From: Phylloscopus collybita
Taxonomy: Eukaryota > Chordata > Aves > Passeriformes > Phylloscopidae
Length of the DNA: 64,000 bases
Direction: 5' to 3'
NCBI GenBank assembly: GCA_027886175.1
Contig: JAJNNQ010000002.1
Span: 7,746,001-7,810,000, forward strand
This document shows, piece by piece, positions 11,861 to 25,387 of the stretch; positions within the stretch are counted from its first letter, which is position 1; the number at the start of each line of letters is the position of its first letter. The position numbers and the translations under genes were made by a program. The notes under the pieces are model-generated. The model worked only from the letters and a program-made list of their open reading frames with translations, had not been told where the DNA came from and made no database searches.

Positions 11861-12657
11861 GCCCATCCCCAAAAATCCTACAAGATATGAGGAGTCATTC
11901 TCTTTTACTGAAATTATGGAAACTGAAAGGCACCAAAACAATGGCTTGTGAAGTTGCAGATAAACCAGTGCATGGGTTGTGGCTTGCAAATGTATTTGGT
12001 GTTTCTATAACTTGAAATAGACATGTAGGATAGGTTAAAAACCAAAGAAAAGCTATTTTCGTCCTTCACACCTCTCTGGAAAAGAAAGCATTTAGCAGAA
12101 CAAAACGGCTGTTGTAAAATGAAATAAGATGTGACTGTTCCCATATGGGGATTACACAAAATACACCCCTAAAGAATTATTCTGTTGCTTACTTCTGGGA
12201 CAAGAATACAGGATTTATCTGTAAAACCAGCTCAGACCAGGGCAGTGCAGTGGCTAATGAAACCCATGCCAATATATGTCCAAATCCTTTCCTTTGTGTC
12301 ACCAGTTCAAGCACACCAATTTGTGACAGAGCTCTGAAATGAAAAATCACAGCCCAGTGCACAGAGATAATACAGACAATAACTAAGCTTTTGCTGCATG
12401 CTTATGCACACATGCAACACCCAGCATTCAGCTCAGGCAGAGCTTGGCTGGCTCACCAAAGCCAAAAGCCCTGAGATAAAGAGTCCAAACTGGGGGGAGA
12501 AAAAAAAAATCTCTTAGGTGCAAGCTATAAAAAGTCACAATACTTTTCAACTTTTATCCTGTGGTTCTGAACAGGCACAGGCTCTGGGTTCTGCACTAAT
12601 GTCCAATGGCAGGATTAGTGCTATGGTATTACATCCTTACAGGATATAATTTTCTAT

Positions 12658-12675
12658 TTATATATATATATATAT
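12658..12675. repeat. (TA)n dinucleotide run
   Basis: About nine TA units inside a longer T/A-rich segment that continues to about 12,740. Confidence 0.9.
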
Positions 12676-13292
12676 TCTCTCTTTAGGTAATATTTTCTTT
12701 ATATATTTTCTCTCTTTTCTCTTTATTTTATAAAAAATAATTTGCAGAATAAAACATTTTTTTGTTTTGTTCAGGTGGCAGTTGAAGCAGAGGGAGGACA
12801 ATATCCCTTTTTCTTTAAAAAATTACAAATTTTTGAGTGAGATTCCCTAAAATTAAATATAATATAAGTGCCCATAGCAACTTACATGTCCTCACTTAAT
12901 CACCTGGGTTTTCACAGCCCATAGCTAGTCTGGGTGTCAGAGCAGCAGCTATCAGCTCTGCACATTTTAAAAGCTTCTTTGATGAATGAAAGAAAAACCC
13001 CTACCACATTTATGAGAACAGTATTTACTCACCAAGGGGGTAAATCAATACAGGTGTCTGTGCATGTTCTGCCTTGCCTGTCCTTTCATACAATTTTCTA
13101 TCTGTGAGGTGCAAAGCTGCAACAGACTCTCGGGGTCCCTTTTGCTAAGGACTGGCCACTTCTGGCAGTTCCCCCACTCTCATGCCACACCAGACACATT
13201 TACATGATTTTATGTGGATATAGATTAAGGCAGAAAGGTTATGATTTGCCAGACTGAATAGAGCCAGGCTAGAGGCCTTCCCTAACTAAGAG

Positions 13293-13313
13293 CACCCAGG
13301 TATCACCTGGGTG
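13293..13313. repeat. Perfect 9-bp hairpin, 3-nt loop
   Basis: CACCCAGGT and ACCTGGGTG flank ATC. A GC-rich stem in AT-rich surroundings. No function is assigned. Confidence 0.8.
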
Positions 13314-16300
13314 ATCAGGGACATCTTCCAGGCTGTACTTGATTTCCCTCCTTCCATTTCTCCTTTCCCTCTTCTAAAGGCCTTGTTTAACTCTTTGCAG
13401 AAAAATAACAATAGGTGAACTGAGCTGACATAAAAGCAATTTCCCTACACTCACATTCTTTGTGCTCAGTTCAGCCAAGATTTCCTTATTTCACCCAAGA
13501 GAAAGGCAAAGAACACGTTCCTAAACCAAGCATTTTATTTGCCCAGCAGTCTATTGGATTGTGCCAGCATTAGAATGTCCAGCTCACTAACAGCACAGTG
13601 GTCACTTTCCATCAGCTTTTGCAGTAAAGTGTTTATTGACAGGTCAGAAAGGAAAAATGGCAGATTGAATAAATCAGAGCAACTGTAACCATAATCCTTT
13701 GCTAAACATACCCCAGAAGTGTCCTTCACATTCTGCAGTGTGATTAAGAATGTCAATAAATTATGGTTTTTATTTCAGGATTTGGCTAAAATAAGGATGA
13801 TAGCCTGCCTTTTTGACTGCAGTATTATTTTTTTATGGTCTTTAGATTGTGTCCCTTGTTTGTGTTCTTTCCAGTTCAGGAGTTCAAGTTCCAAGGACTT
13901 TCTGCGTGTCAAATAGAAATATCACCACTTTGCATCTCTGAAAGGAATCACATTTAGAAATCAAAAGGTTAAACTCTATTATCTGGAAAGACCAAGTTCC
14001 CCTTGTATCTCTGCAAGTTGACTGCTTTTATGCAAGTTCAGATTATTACTTAATATGAAAAGCACAGGCTAGAGATGGGACAGGAGATGTACAAGACATG
14101 TCATGAAAAAAAAGTTGGAATTAATGGATGGGTCTCATCAATCTCATCTTGTATTTGTGATGAAGACAGTGCAAAGTGAATACACACCTTTAATAAGAAA
14201 GAGAATGTCAAAAACATGACAGTTATAAATCCAAGGTCAACTGTAGCCTTCAAAGAGTTTTCTTAAGCAGTTATAATGGATTCCCAAATTGCTGAAAGTT
14301 TTAGGTAAAACTGCTTGACACTGTATTACCACATTTCACAGCATAAGAATTTCAAGGCTTTCAGCACATACATCTGAAGGAGATTATAGAACCCTGGCTT
14401 CATTCTTGGTATCCATGATAGTGAAGCCATGAAAGGGTTCCCAAGAACAGGAATGCTAAATTTTGCCAAGCAATGGCCATGTCTCAGCCAAAGGCCGAAA
14501 AACTCTTGACAATGTTACCAATGACTTTCAGAGGAAATCCATAACGTCCTTTTCATCTTGGAGGCTATGTAAGCATCCCATACCTTCATACACTGGTGAT
14601 ACTCAGCAGCTTTCAGGCTAGTGTACAGCAACCATTAAAAAATTTAGAGCAAACCTACACAATTCTTTAAAAGCAAATGTGAAGTCTACTCTAAAACAGC
14701 ATTTCCAGGGTTATTTTAGGTGGGTACAATGTAATCACTTTCACAGTTTAGCAGCATATGTTTTGCCTTCAATCTCTCTATATAGTCCCTCTGAGAACAT
14801 AACCTTATATAACTTTTTTTTTCTAAATTATTATTTTAAAGATAATCCCTGAAAAAGTTTTACCTTGTTCTCCCACAGCTCTCTCAGTGAATCCCAAAGT
14901 CTCTACAATCCTCGTAAAGTTTCCAGTTTTCAGGGAATGACACAGCAGTTCAAGAATAGGTTTCCCAGAAAAGACAGCACCTTCAGGCTGCTGCCATTAA
15001 GTATTGCTCTTTGCTTCAGTTCCTGTAACTTTTTCCCAGTTTCATCTTCCTCCCCAAATCAGCATCATTATCTCTACACTGTTAACACTGCAGCTCATTA
15101 GCTGCAGTAGTGGGCAATCTAGCTCTGTATTTTTCTTCTTCCACTGGTTTTCCATTATTCTCTGCTCATCCAAGTATGCTTGTACATTTCTAGCTCTTCT
15201 ACAAGAGTTTGTTCATGCCAAATCAGAGAACAGATGTTAGATACCAGAGCAGATAGACACACAGATGTATTTATATGTGGGATTCCTCCCTATCTCCTTT
15301 ATGAGAATTTTTTTTTCCTCAGCATATATTGGGAACTAAACCAGGAATGCAAAAATACAAACAAATACTAATTCTGCAGAATTACCAGAAAAGAGATTTA
15401 CACTTGTACTGTGGCCCATACTGGCATCACTTATAAAAGAGTACCTCCAAGAACTGAAGCATGTGTCATGGTCTTATTTCGAGCCATAGATTCCAAATTT
15501 TAAATCTGGTCTGAAAGACAATTTCCATGGGCAACCCATCTCCTACTTGAGGCAGCACAGCTTTTGGTGCAGCCTCTTTTCAGGGGACCTGATCCTTCGC
15601 TGCCTCGCCTCTATATCGATACTTTTGCACAAAAGGCATAATGTGCTACACTTCCTGCTGTAGCACTCACTCCACTCCCCTCTCCTGCTGAGCAGGTGAA
15701 AATGAACAAAGAAGCTGCAAGGCTGCAGCAGTAGAAATCCTTACACTTGCATTTCTAAATCGTTTCTATCAGAAACATGGCATTTAAAAGTCCTAGCAGA
15801 GACAAGTTACTTTCAAAGACAGAGAAATTAAAATTTTCTGTCAACACTTCAAACATTCAAAGGGTCCTGCATAATTTTAGTACTATTTTACATTTGATGA
15901 AATTCTGGAAATAATAGTTGCACTTTTGAAAAAACCCAGTATTATTAGCTTTAATGAAGTTCTTCAAATCTTTCTTGGAAATGTATTTTAGAGTTTTGGT
16001 TGAAGGAATAAAAAAGCACTCTTTCCTAGTTTGACTTCTCTCTGGAATGAATTTGATCCTAACTCCAACCACTCTGTCACCTTTGCTTCTCCTTGAAGCT
16101 CCTAAATGAGCTCTGGAGTGATCATTGGAAGGGGCTTGCCAGGTAATGGCAGCCAGAGGCAGCAGGGGGGGCTCACACACAGGGTTACTTTGTTGGCCTT
16201 GCATATTTTCATCTTCATTTTCACTCTTTACTGATGGTAATGGCAGAAGACAGAATTTCCATAGCAGTACTAAACTTTGGAACCTAAATTTTCTGATAAT

Positions 16301-16377
16301 TTTCCTTGGAATTTCTGTACATGAATACTTTTGATGATAATTTATATCTATTTCTTGCATCAAGACATTCATCAGTA

Positions 16378-16450
16378 AATCTCAAAGCACTTTAGAAAGG
16401 AGATCAATGTCATTATCATCATTTTGAAATTAGCTTACCAAGAGATTATT
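16378..16450 (+). mobile_element. Ancient MIR/L2-like SINE-LINE relic
   Basis: The stretch starting CTCAAAGCACTTTAGAAAGG, then GATCAATGTCATTATCATCATTTTG, follows the order 'caaagc-gctttacaaagg ... tcattatccccattttac', which is characteristic of the conserved 3' part of MIR/L2-type repeats in amniotes. The downstream GAGGAAACTGAGG-like portion is lost. The alignment is from memory; the family is a best guess. Confidence 0.5.
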
Positions 16451-16593
16451 ATTTCTGGTACAACGTGATTGCTGTATAAAAGCAGTATGAGTGCAATAGC
16501 ATTTGCCTTTGTGCCATAATTTTAACACTGCTATCAAAAGATTTCTTCAGCCAAATCAGAGTAAGATTGCCTTAGTATTTTCTTCTATCTTGG

Positions 16594-16643
16594 AAAAAAA
16601 ACCAAAAACAACAAAAACAACAACCCAAACCCACAAAAACAAC
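16594..16643. repeat. A/C-rich low-complexity tract
   Basis: An A8 run, then irregular CAAAAA, CAACAA and CCCAAACCC units with no T for about 50 bp. Confidence 0.85.
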
Positions 16644-19600
16644 GAAGGAAGGATTGAAAGAAGTATGAGTCTTTTGACTAAAGGAAGAAATACAAGTCAA
16701 CATTACCACGTATTTTACTTAAATTCAGACAAAAAGACTGACAGACATCAAAAAGGACCATGTTCACTAAAGGAAAGCTTTGCTGCTTGAAGGCTTGCTA
16801 AACACTTCATAGAAAGGGCTTCACTGATATATTGTGGAAAAACTGGCCCAATCTTTAATAACACTCTGCTTTCTCTCTCTAAACACAGAAAAACCAAAGG
16901 CCTTCAGAGAATTGCATGCTAAAATGCCATATAGAAAATGGTTTGCTGTTTGCCATTCTGCTGCAATGCATCCATGACAGGGCTTAAATGTTACCCTCAC
17001 AGTGCAATGCAAAACTCAGGGAAGCCCCAAGAGCTCCTTGCTGGAGAGGGAAGAGGAAAGGAAAACAAATCAGTAATGGCACGCAAAGGATCTCTGAGCA
17101 GTATGTCCTTCTATGAGCACCCTTAGTACAGCACAGATCTACACTGAATCTTCTGCATATTCTTTTGCAATAGGTGCATGAGAAAAAAAGTTAGCTAAAG
17201 AGAAACCTATTATGGTTAGTCAGAAAATACAATTTTTGCATTGCCAAAAGAAAAAATGTGGACAAATGTGTGTTTTGAAATGAAGATATGTGTATTGTAA
17301 ATAAAAATGAAAGGTGTGGGGTTTAATAACTTGACTGTTTCTACCATTCAAGCATCAGCCTCGAAACAAAAAACCACATAGAGCAAGAGAGCTCTGTAAC
17401 TTTTTCAATATTCTTCATTAGACTCCACCATTCACAGCCCCCAGAGCGAACTGCATCATCAAATCAATTGCACCAAAGCCTCCTCTGATTTATGAAAGGC
17501 CTCACCATGGAGTTTTCATATAGTAGTTATTTAAGTACTGAAAAGTCTTACCTATAGATCCTCAAGTAATTACACACTGAGAAAGCTCACGCAGAGCAGA
17601 CTTTCAGCAAAGGGAGGCCACTGTAGGAACAAAAACCTTTTTACAGCTGAAATCAGGCATGTATTACAGGTTGGTGTTTTTATAGGGCTGCATTAAGAGC
17701 TGAGCCCCAAGACTAGCACAAAATGAGAGCAAAGGGACTTTTCCAGGGACAAATCTGAAGAGATATAAAGGAATTTCCAGGACCATCACTATGGTAAAAT
17801 CCAGGTACAGGTTTTTCCTTTTCAAGTCTGTTTAAATGCTCATTTGATGACCTGCCATGGCACACATACATACATATGCGTATCGTAGGTGCTACGAACA
17901 TCACCTTTCTACAGTTCAGTATTTTTAATGTTCTCATCACCCTTATTTCCCATTCCCCACCAAGACAGTTAAAAAGAACAGCCAAGTTTCTGCTTGCAGG
18001 AGTAGGATCTGCTGTACTCCTGCGTATGGGATTTGGGCAGTGGACTTCCAGGGAAGGTTCCCAGCCTTTGTGGACCACTGTGTCATAATGGTCTGGGTAA
18101 AAAGAATGCTCATTCCTTTTCTCTGAAACCTGTCCTTCAAACACAGCAGAATGGAGCTTTACCCACTCTGCAACAAAGTAAAACCAGTAAAAGCAGCATC
18201 CTCCTCCTCTTCACCATTGTAAATTATTTTCCCCCTTTCCTTCCCCCTATCCAAAGTCTCTCTAAAAAATGATTTGGATAAGTGAATCAGCACTCACCCC
18301 TTGGTGAGAATGGAAAAAGACCATGTTTATATGCTTTATCGCCTTTTAAAAAATTTATACACAGTTTATAACCATCAACACATGTTTATGCTCATTTAGG
18401 AGAGTAGGCAAACAGAAATTTTCAGGATCTTTGCACCAAACTCAAACATACATAACCTCTCTGGTCAGCTTCAATCAGTTCAGATGGCAGCTGTACATTC
18501 ACTGATATTGTGGAAAAATTGCTGTATTTTATGACTCCCAAAGCAATCTACACCACCTCAATGGCAACACCTAAATTGCTTCACCTAAACTCTGCTTCAG
18601 AGTTAGCTGAAAAATGGTTACAAAACATCAAGTTATATAGAAATATATTTTATATACATTAAATCTCTTCCAAAATGTAAATGTAATTTTAATACAGAAG
18701 AGTGAGCTATTGCACCTCTGTGATGAACCTCATGTGAACACAGTCACAAGGCATTATGAAGGCATGGCTTAGTTCTTACCTCTGATGCTTAAAATTACCA
18801 TTTCATTAATATCCTAGAACCTACAGCTCCTTATAGGTGTCCTATTGTTTACAATTATTCCAAGTAATTAAATACCACAGACTGTATGATACAAAGATGC
18901 ATCTTTGGTTAAAATCTACTAAAACAAAGCCCATCAGCTGCTGCATCGTAACCATTATCAAATAAAATCTTAACTTAGGCCCCATTTGTTTAGAAAGCAC
19001 ATACTAGTGCATTATGGGGAGATTAGGAGGAAGATTAGGGACGCCACAAAAAAAAATGCTAACAGATCCAAAACTGCCTGCAGGTAGGCTTAATAAGACA
19101 CCCTTGAGTTTTAGCCTGTGTCAAGGCTAAGAACTAGCATGTAGTCAACCTGATGGTAGTCAGCAGAACACTTTTATTTTAAAATATTTTTTGAATAAAA
19201 TATTTTGAGTGAGAATTTTTAGTCAAAAGTTAGAGAAAGCCAGAATTAATATTGCTATCCTGAACAAAACCCCTTCCTACAAAGTGAAAAGGGCAGGTAT
19301 TTTAAAATGGTAAAACAAATGAATTTGCACTGTACTTGTGCTTATACAGACCACCATCTTCTCCTGGGTCACCTAGCAGATGCTCTGAATGTTTATGAAC
19401 ATATTTTCCTTTGGAAGCTGAAACCTCATTGTAGTCTTAAGATAGGATTTTCAAAAGATTGAATCTCTAGCTCCATTTAGGATCTTTCCCATAAACCCTA
19501 ATCCTAACTGCTTGATGGGGCTTTTCTCTGGATACCCTATCTTTACTATTCTTAAAATATAAAGGCAGCAGAGCTGAGGTTTGGACTCACCAAATAGAAC

Positions 19601-20259
19601 TCAGAATAAAAATACAGCATCAGGTCACCAAGATTTTGCTCTCAAAAGTGACTGATGTTTTCTGATTCGTCATTGATCAATATGCAATTTATCCTGGGGA
19701 AATAAGAATGAGACAGTATTTTTCAACAGGTGTGACTCACTCATTGCTTTCTCTGAGTGAACTTTCAGTGGCAAAATCATCATCAGGTTTGGCACTGGGT
19801 GTACTGGCTTTCCTACAGCTGCTATTCCTGCAGTGTTAATGACTTGTGCTTGTGTTGGATCACACTGAATGGCTGTGCCACGAGGCTCCCTGTGTCCTGA
19901 GGGATGCTGTAGCTCTCCAGCAGCACATCTATTACCTGATGTCAGACAGCACTGTCTCCAAGAGCAGCAGCATCCATCAGCTGCCACGAGGTAGGGAAAA
20001 AAAAGCAGCTGTTTCCAAATCTTTTTGATATGATGTGCAATACACTCAAGCAAACCTCCCTTCCTCTCCCCTGGGATATATTATAAATATTATGAATTTG
20101 TATTATTAATACTGTATGAGTGTTGGAGTATTTACTGTAAATGTAGGGCCTTAACATTTGTACAACTCAAGTGTGTCTAGGGAATCTCTCACTAAGTGCT
20201 GATATGCAACTGCTTCTAGATAAGTGTAAATATCACAGGACAGGATTGCACAACAGTTT

Positions 20260-20960
20260 AAGACGGAAAGTAAAAAAATGTCATATTATCCTACAGAGCT
20301 GATGCTGGAAAGTATGCAGCTGTATGACAGGCAGCCGAGGGTGAATTTTGACAGGGTATTAGGCAGCCAGTGTAGCAAAAGTGTAATAAGATTGTTAACG
20401 AACAAGAGATCAATAGCCTTTTAATTTCTCCACCTGAAATACTGTAAAATGCTCTCTCTAACACGAGGTTTTTCAGGGAAGGATGTCAACTACTCACTAA
20501 TCAAAGCTACTTTCTGCAGCAGTGCTGCGCCTCGCAAGCCGCCCTTTAAGAAAGTCTTCCTGATTTACTTGCGAATCAAATTGCTCTCACAGTCCAATGT
20601 GGGATTGCTGTAATAGGAGAAAGCAACAAGGGAGGACACCTACTGATACATTACTTTTCTATTTTATTAGCAGGAACCGTGTTAAAGCCAATTAAATTTC
20701 ATAGAACTGAGATCAGTTGCGCTCTTCTGGAGATTCCTGTGAAGGTTTAAAGCTAAAATGAAGAGCCTCCCACAGAAACCGTTAATTATAATTGTTCTTA
20801 ATAAAGAGGGAGCACAAATGCAACCAGAATTTGAAACTAGTGCTGCTGATTTGGCAGGTCTGCTAATAAAGTTTTGTTTGTAAAGTCTGTTCTCAAAACT
20901 GACTTTAATAGTCCAGTAACATCAAAGCTGCTCATCACAAGCAAGACAGATTTTCAGTGC
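20260..20960. promoter_or_regulatory. Best candidate conserved non-coding element (enhancer-like)
   Basis: Roughly eleven CpGs survive in about 530 bp, including four within 20,526-20,573, in otherwise CpG-poor DNA. Homeodomain and SOX-type cores cluster: TTAATTATAATTGTT near 20,782-20,796, CCAATTAAATTT near 20,688-20,699, and GCTAATAAAG near 20,860. There is no repeat, microsatellite or reading frame of note. This combination matches deeply conserved developmental enhancers in vertebrate gene deserts. A cross-species alignment is the decisive test and was not possible here. Confidence 0.45.
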
Positions 20961-21952
20961 ACATAAATGTATGACATTTTTAATTAACTAGACATTTCTG
21001 TCAAAACTTGGTATTTCATATTTCCAGCTACCAGGACCAGGAAACGGCCACTGAAAATTATTATTCTCTTTTTGACACAAAGCACAGACTGTTCTACTGG
21101 ACCTTTCATAATTACTTGTAAAACAGTAATATTCTCAATTGCTTGTAGTTTAAAGTGTTCAAGAAAACTAACCCAGAAGAGAGAAAGTTTAATCTAAATT
21201 CCTAAATATATAGTTCATTCTTTTGGAAATAACAACCTTTTTTGCTTTTATCTATAATTAAACACCCTCCCCCTTTGTCAAATTTCCCCTCCCTTCCCAA
21301 AATGAAAAATTGCATTGTCCAATTTTTTGAATGGCATTCTTGAGAAAACGTGATCAGTTGTTGCTCCAAGAAAGAGCAGCCATCCTTGTCAAGCTGCAAG
21401 TGTTTCATGGCTGACTCAAAAGAATGCTCAGGAGAAGGAAAAGCCAGACTACCCCAATACATTTTCACCAAGTGCCCGCAGTCTCAACAGCCGCAGAATT
21501 CTTCCTGAGTTCAGCAAGCTCCAGCTTTTCAGCTTTTGGGAGCTGCCACCACCTTCTCACACATGCCAAGTCATCACTTTAAATTCTCCTATAGTTTCAA
21601 AAATCAGTCTAAAAACTCTCTTATTTTAAAAATTGTGCAGGAATTTGCTTCTATCGCCATCACAGTCTCCCTCTCTTCCCCTGCTTATTTCCCAGTTTCT
21701 TCTGATAATTTTTGATCACCGGGCATATTTCTGCTCTGTGGCACAAGTTCTATAGCCTTACACTGGAGTCTTCCAACTGCCATATTAGCCTCTTTGGATT
21801 TCAGCCACTTAAGACTGCTTTGTCTTTGTTTCCCATCTCTTCCCTCTGCAGATGTTTTACTTTTTTTCATTTATATATGCAATATGCAAAGAAAATAAAT
21901 ATAAAATAAATATAAAGAGGTATCTAAAATATTCTGTGGGTGGTGGTTGTTT

Positions 21953-21971
21953 TTGTTTTTTTTTTGGTTTT

Positions 21972-22006
<35 letters not shown>

Positions 22007-22013
22007 TGTGTGT
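21953..22013. repeat. T-run followed by (GT)n microsatellite
   Basis: T-rich sequence broken by GG (around 21,966), about 25 consecutive T at 21,968-21,992, then about ten GT units ending at 22,012. Compound low-complexity repeats like this are unstable and prone to sequencing error. Confidence 0.95.
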
Positions 22014-22120
22014 ATGGAAAAAACATTCATACCATTAGTAGAGAGAACAAGATTCTGATGCAACTCCCAATTCAAACATGTGAGTGGTGGTGAGTAGGGG
22101 TGTAGTATCCCCTTTCTGCT

Positions 22121-22150
22121 CTGTCAGAATCTTATCTGTCAGAATCTTAT
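22121..22150 (+). repeat. Perfect 15-bp tandem duplication
   Basis: CTGTCAGAATCTTAT occurs twice with no spacer (22,121-22,135 and 22,136-22,150) and no mismatch. It looks like a recent replication-slippage or repair duplication. Confidence 0.92.
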
Positions 22151-25100
22151 TTCCCCTACACAAAGGGTTCACAGTGTAGTAGTCTGAATGTACCATGTAG
22201 TAGTATGAGCTCCCCAGCTGCCACCTTCTGGAAAAACACGTGCAACAAACTGCTTTCAAATTGGTTTCTATTTATTCATGCATTTGGCACTTTAAAGTCG
22301 TGATATATAATTTAATACAAAAAATATAAAATCAATACTGATTTAGTTCCAACTATAAAGCAAGTTGAGCGCAGATCAATTTTCATAACATGCTTATAAT
22401 CATTTAAACACCAACTGATGCCTGATAAAAAAAACTGGAGAAGCATTTTGCTGGTTGCTGACTTATGGAAATAGATGAATTCTGTGAGATAGGGACTCTC
22501 CATTCAGTAAAACAGAGCCTTCACTCTACAATCCTCTTCCTTCCCAACACTGCTCTGTTACGGTCACTGTACAAGAAGTACTGCATTAGGACTTCACAAA
22601 GAACTCTTATACTCCAACATATCATGCAGGATTAGCAATTTTGAGTCCCAGAAGCTTCCACAGACCTGTGGACCTGAAGTTACATAATCCCCAAAAAACC
22701 TGGATTAGGTGGGCCATACAAACTTTTTGGAGCTGCCAATGGCAGCTGTGGCAGGGACAATATGGGTCAGCCTCTGCAAGCACTGCCAAGACTTGGTGAC
22801 TCTAGGCCTTGCACTGTTGAGTATGAATTGATAAAATGGAGAGAACTGGGCTGCTTTCTGGTCAAAGGGACCCATTTTCATGGGGTTCTCAGTCAGTTCT
22901 TGTAAAAGAAATAATGAGAACTAGCATAAATGCATTCCATTACACTTGAGAAAGCCTTGTGAGATGTTAAGCTCAGAGCCAGCTCCAGGGGGGACCACCT
23001 AATTCTCAAACACATCATCAGCCTCTAACTTACTGGATCTGCTGCTGTTACAACAGGATCCTGGGCTTTTGTGACATCCTTGTGCCCTTTTGGGCTGGTG
23101 CTTCCCTCCAGCTGATCTGGGACATGGAACCAGAATCAAATCTACAAGGGAATATGTGAAGGAAGCTGCCCAGGGGTAGCTCATCACCTCTTGCTGCAAA
23201 AGGCAGATATTGCACCTCTGAGCTAGGTGGTTTAGGCTTAAAATTCCCCCTGAAGGGGAATGTGATGGATGCCTGGGCAGCCAGAGGAAAGGGACCACCT
23301 GTTCACCAAGACAAGCAGAGACAGCAAAAGGTTCCTATCCTTCTGATTTCTATGACAGCACAAAATACTGACCCCCAATGCAGTAACTACTCATTGCGCA
23401 GTGAAAACTCAGCAGTGGTGAGACTAAGATTTTTGGAAAGGGTGACTTTCAGGGCCTTGCTGGGTCAAGCCAGCCTTGACACACAGCTTGGGATACATGG
23501 GCAAGTCTCCATAGGCTCAGTGTCCTCGCAGCAGGCAGGACTCCTCCTCTTCCCAAGCATTTCTCCTCTACCCTTGCAGTAGATCTCTGTTTGCAGCTCC
23601 TGACTCCTGCTTCACCTGCAGTCCCTGACACCTGAGATGTGGTGTCCTGATTTCTGCCAGTGGAAAGGGAAACAGCCTTTTTGGAGAGATCAGAGCCAAG
23701 ATGAAGACCTCCAACTTCTCATTCATCTTTTTAGTAAAGCATACAACACAACGTAGATAGCCAGCAAACAAATAAACCAGCTAATTATACCTTTGCCAGA
23801 GTGAGACTAATTTCAGATCCTTTCTTCAGCAGTGTTCCATTTTGAGCTAATATAATAAAGGATTAGTTGCCAGAGGAGTTGCTATTCAGTTTTGGGTAAA
23901 GTTGGATAAGTGACAGCTAGCTGAAATCTACAGCTGTCTCAGACATTATGATATACAATTAATCAGATATCCTGATAAAGAGTCGTCCATTCCAGACCAA
24001 ACTGAGAAGCTCAGATCAGAGGAAGGCAAGATTTTGCATTAGCAAAGTCTTTGCTGTAAACCAGCATTCCTCCATGAAGAGGTGTAAGCTGTGGAATGGT
24101 TCCTCTTCTCCCACTCTTTACTCCCTATACTCCCTATACTTTAGTTTAAAAATTGGCAAAGCTCCCAATAACCTTAAATGCATGACATTCATCTTTCCCT
24201 AGTAAACTGTGTTTTGATTTACTCTGGGGACAGAAACATGATCAAGAGCAGCAATCATTTCCCTATTGCACTTTTTTATTTTGATTTTATTTCAGATTAA
24301 AAACAGGAACACCTTTTTAAACCAAGAATTTCAATAAAGAGATGTCACTGCTGCAGCGATATCTAGAGACATAGATATTTCTTTACATAGAATTGTATTT
24401 ATAGACCAAAAATTATTATTTCAGTAATGCATAACTATCCTAAAGAGGCAGCTCAGCAAATTATTTTTTTAGTGCTGACAATTTACAAGTTCTTCATATT
24501 AACACATGAAGTTGTGGGGGATTGTGTGAAAGCATTTTTAGGGTCTATTCTGCTTATCTGCATAATAAAACTCACTCTTATACATTTCATGTCATCTAAA
24601 AGATGTCAAAGTTCCTCACAACTTAAACTAATATTCCAGCTGGAGAGACAAAAACTAATTCCTCACTGAAAGTCAGCATTGGTTTAAAACACACACCACT
24701 AAATAGGAAATCATCTTGTACTCTCATACCTGCTTCTGCAAAACGTAATAAACCACTAATGAATGAAAAAAGATGAATTTGTTAGAGTGCAGGGGAAGCA
24801 GTTAAGATAGTCTGTTGAAAATATGAAATAAATTGAGATATCAACACCAGCAAAAATGAAACACTTCAGTCATTGATGACTTCCCAGAATTTACACCCCC
24901 GTCTAAGAGTAGCTTTTCCAGCTTTGATGGAAAACAGATGCAACTTCAACCTTTTGTGGGATTCATTCTCCCTCTGATTCTGGGGTATCCCAATATAAGC
25001 CTGTAAAGAGTTGCACTTGGAAGAAGGGAGGCAGCCCTACAAACCTTTCCAAAGTGAAGACAGCTGGGGGCAGGGCAGGTGAATTGAATCAAAGCCTTGG

Positions 25101-25387
25101 GTGGCAGAGGGATATGAGTTATTTTGCCCTTTCAAAGATCAAAATGGGAATTGACCTTTCCTGGGTTTACAGACAAAGGACAATCCAGGACTTGGATTTG
25201 TATCTGAGACCTTGTTCCTCATGGACTGCAGGATACATGTTCCCAGACCCAGAGTTTTCAGCTCAAGTCTTGCTTGTTCCATCCTTTTGGAATAATTTCT
25301 GAGCTGTGTAAATCTTTTCTCCAAATTTGAACAGACCTGCAGTTTGTTGAGAGTGCATTTAGAGTGTGGGGTTTTTTTGAATAGAAA

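Larger units (their letters stand above)
11861..20255. other. Non-coding stretch, no gene seen
   Basis: Mostly unique AT-rich DNA. Items inside: (TA)n at 12,658-12,675, a hairpin at 13,293-13,313, a MIR/L2-like relic at 16,378-16,450 and an A/C tract at 16,594-16,643. The two longest minus-strand frames (15,857-16,372, 171 codons; 17,713-18,144, 143 codons) show no family signature, signal peptide or repeat and are judged chance frames. Confidence 0.65.
20961..25387. other. Non-coding stretch, no gene seen
   Basis: Unique DNA with a T-run/(GT)n tract at 21,953-22,013, a 15-bp tandem duplication at 22,121-22,150, and a 9-bp duplication CTCCCTATA at 24,121-24,138. The part at about 22,640-23,650 is less AT-rich and could contain an old unrecognised repeat. 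23,780-24,060 has several homeodomain-like cores, but the signal is too weak to call. Confidence 0.6.

Noticed and set aside
15857..16372. 171-codon minus-strand open frame, the longest in the window
   Set aside because: No domain, signal peptide or family resemblance. A frame of this length is plausible by chance in AT-rich vertebrate DNA.
17713..18144. 143-codon minus-strand frame
   Set aside because: Overlaps equally good frames on both strands with unrelated translations; nothing recognised.
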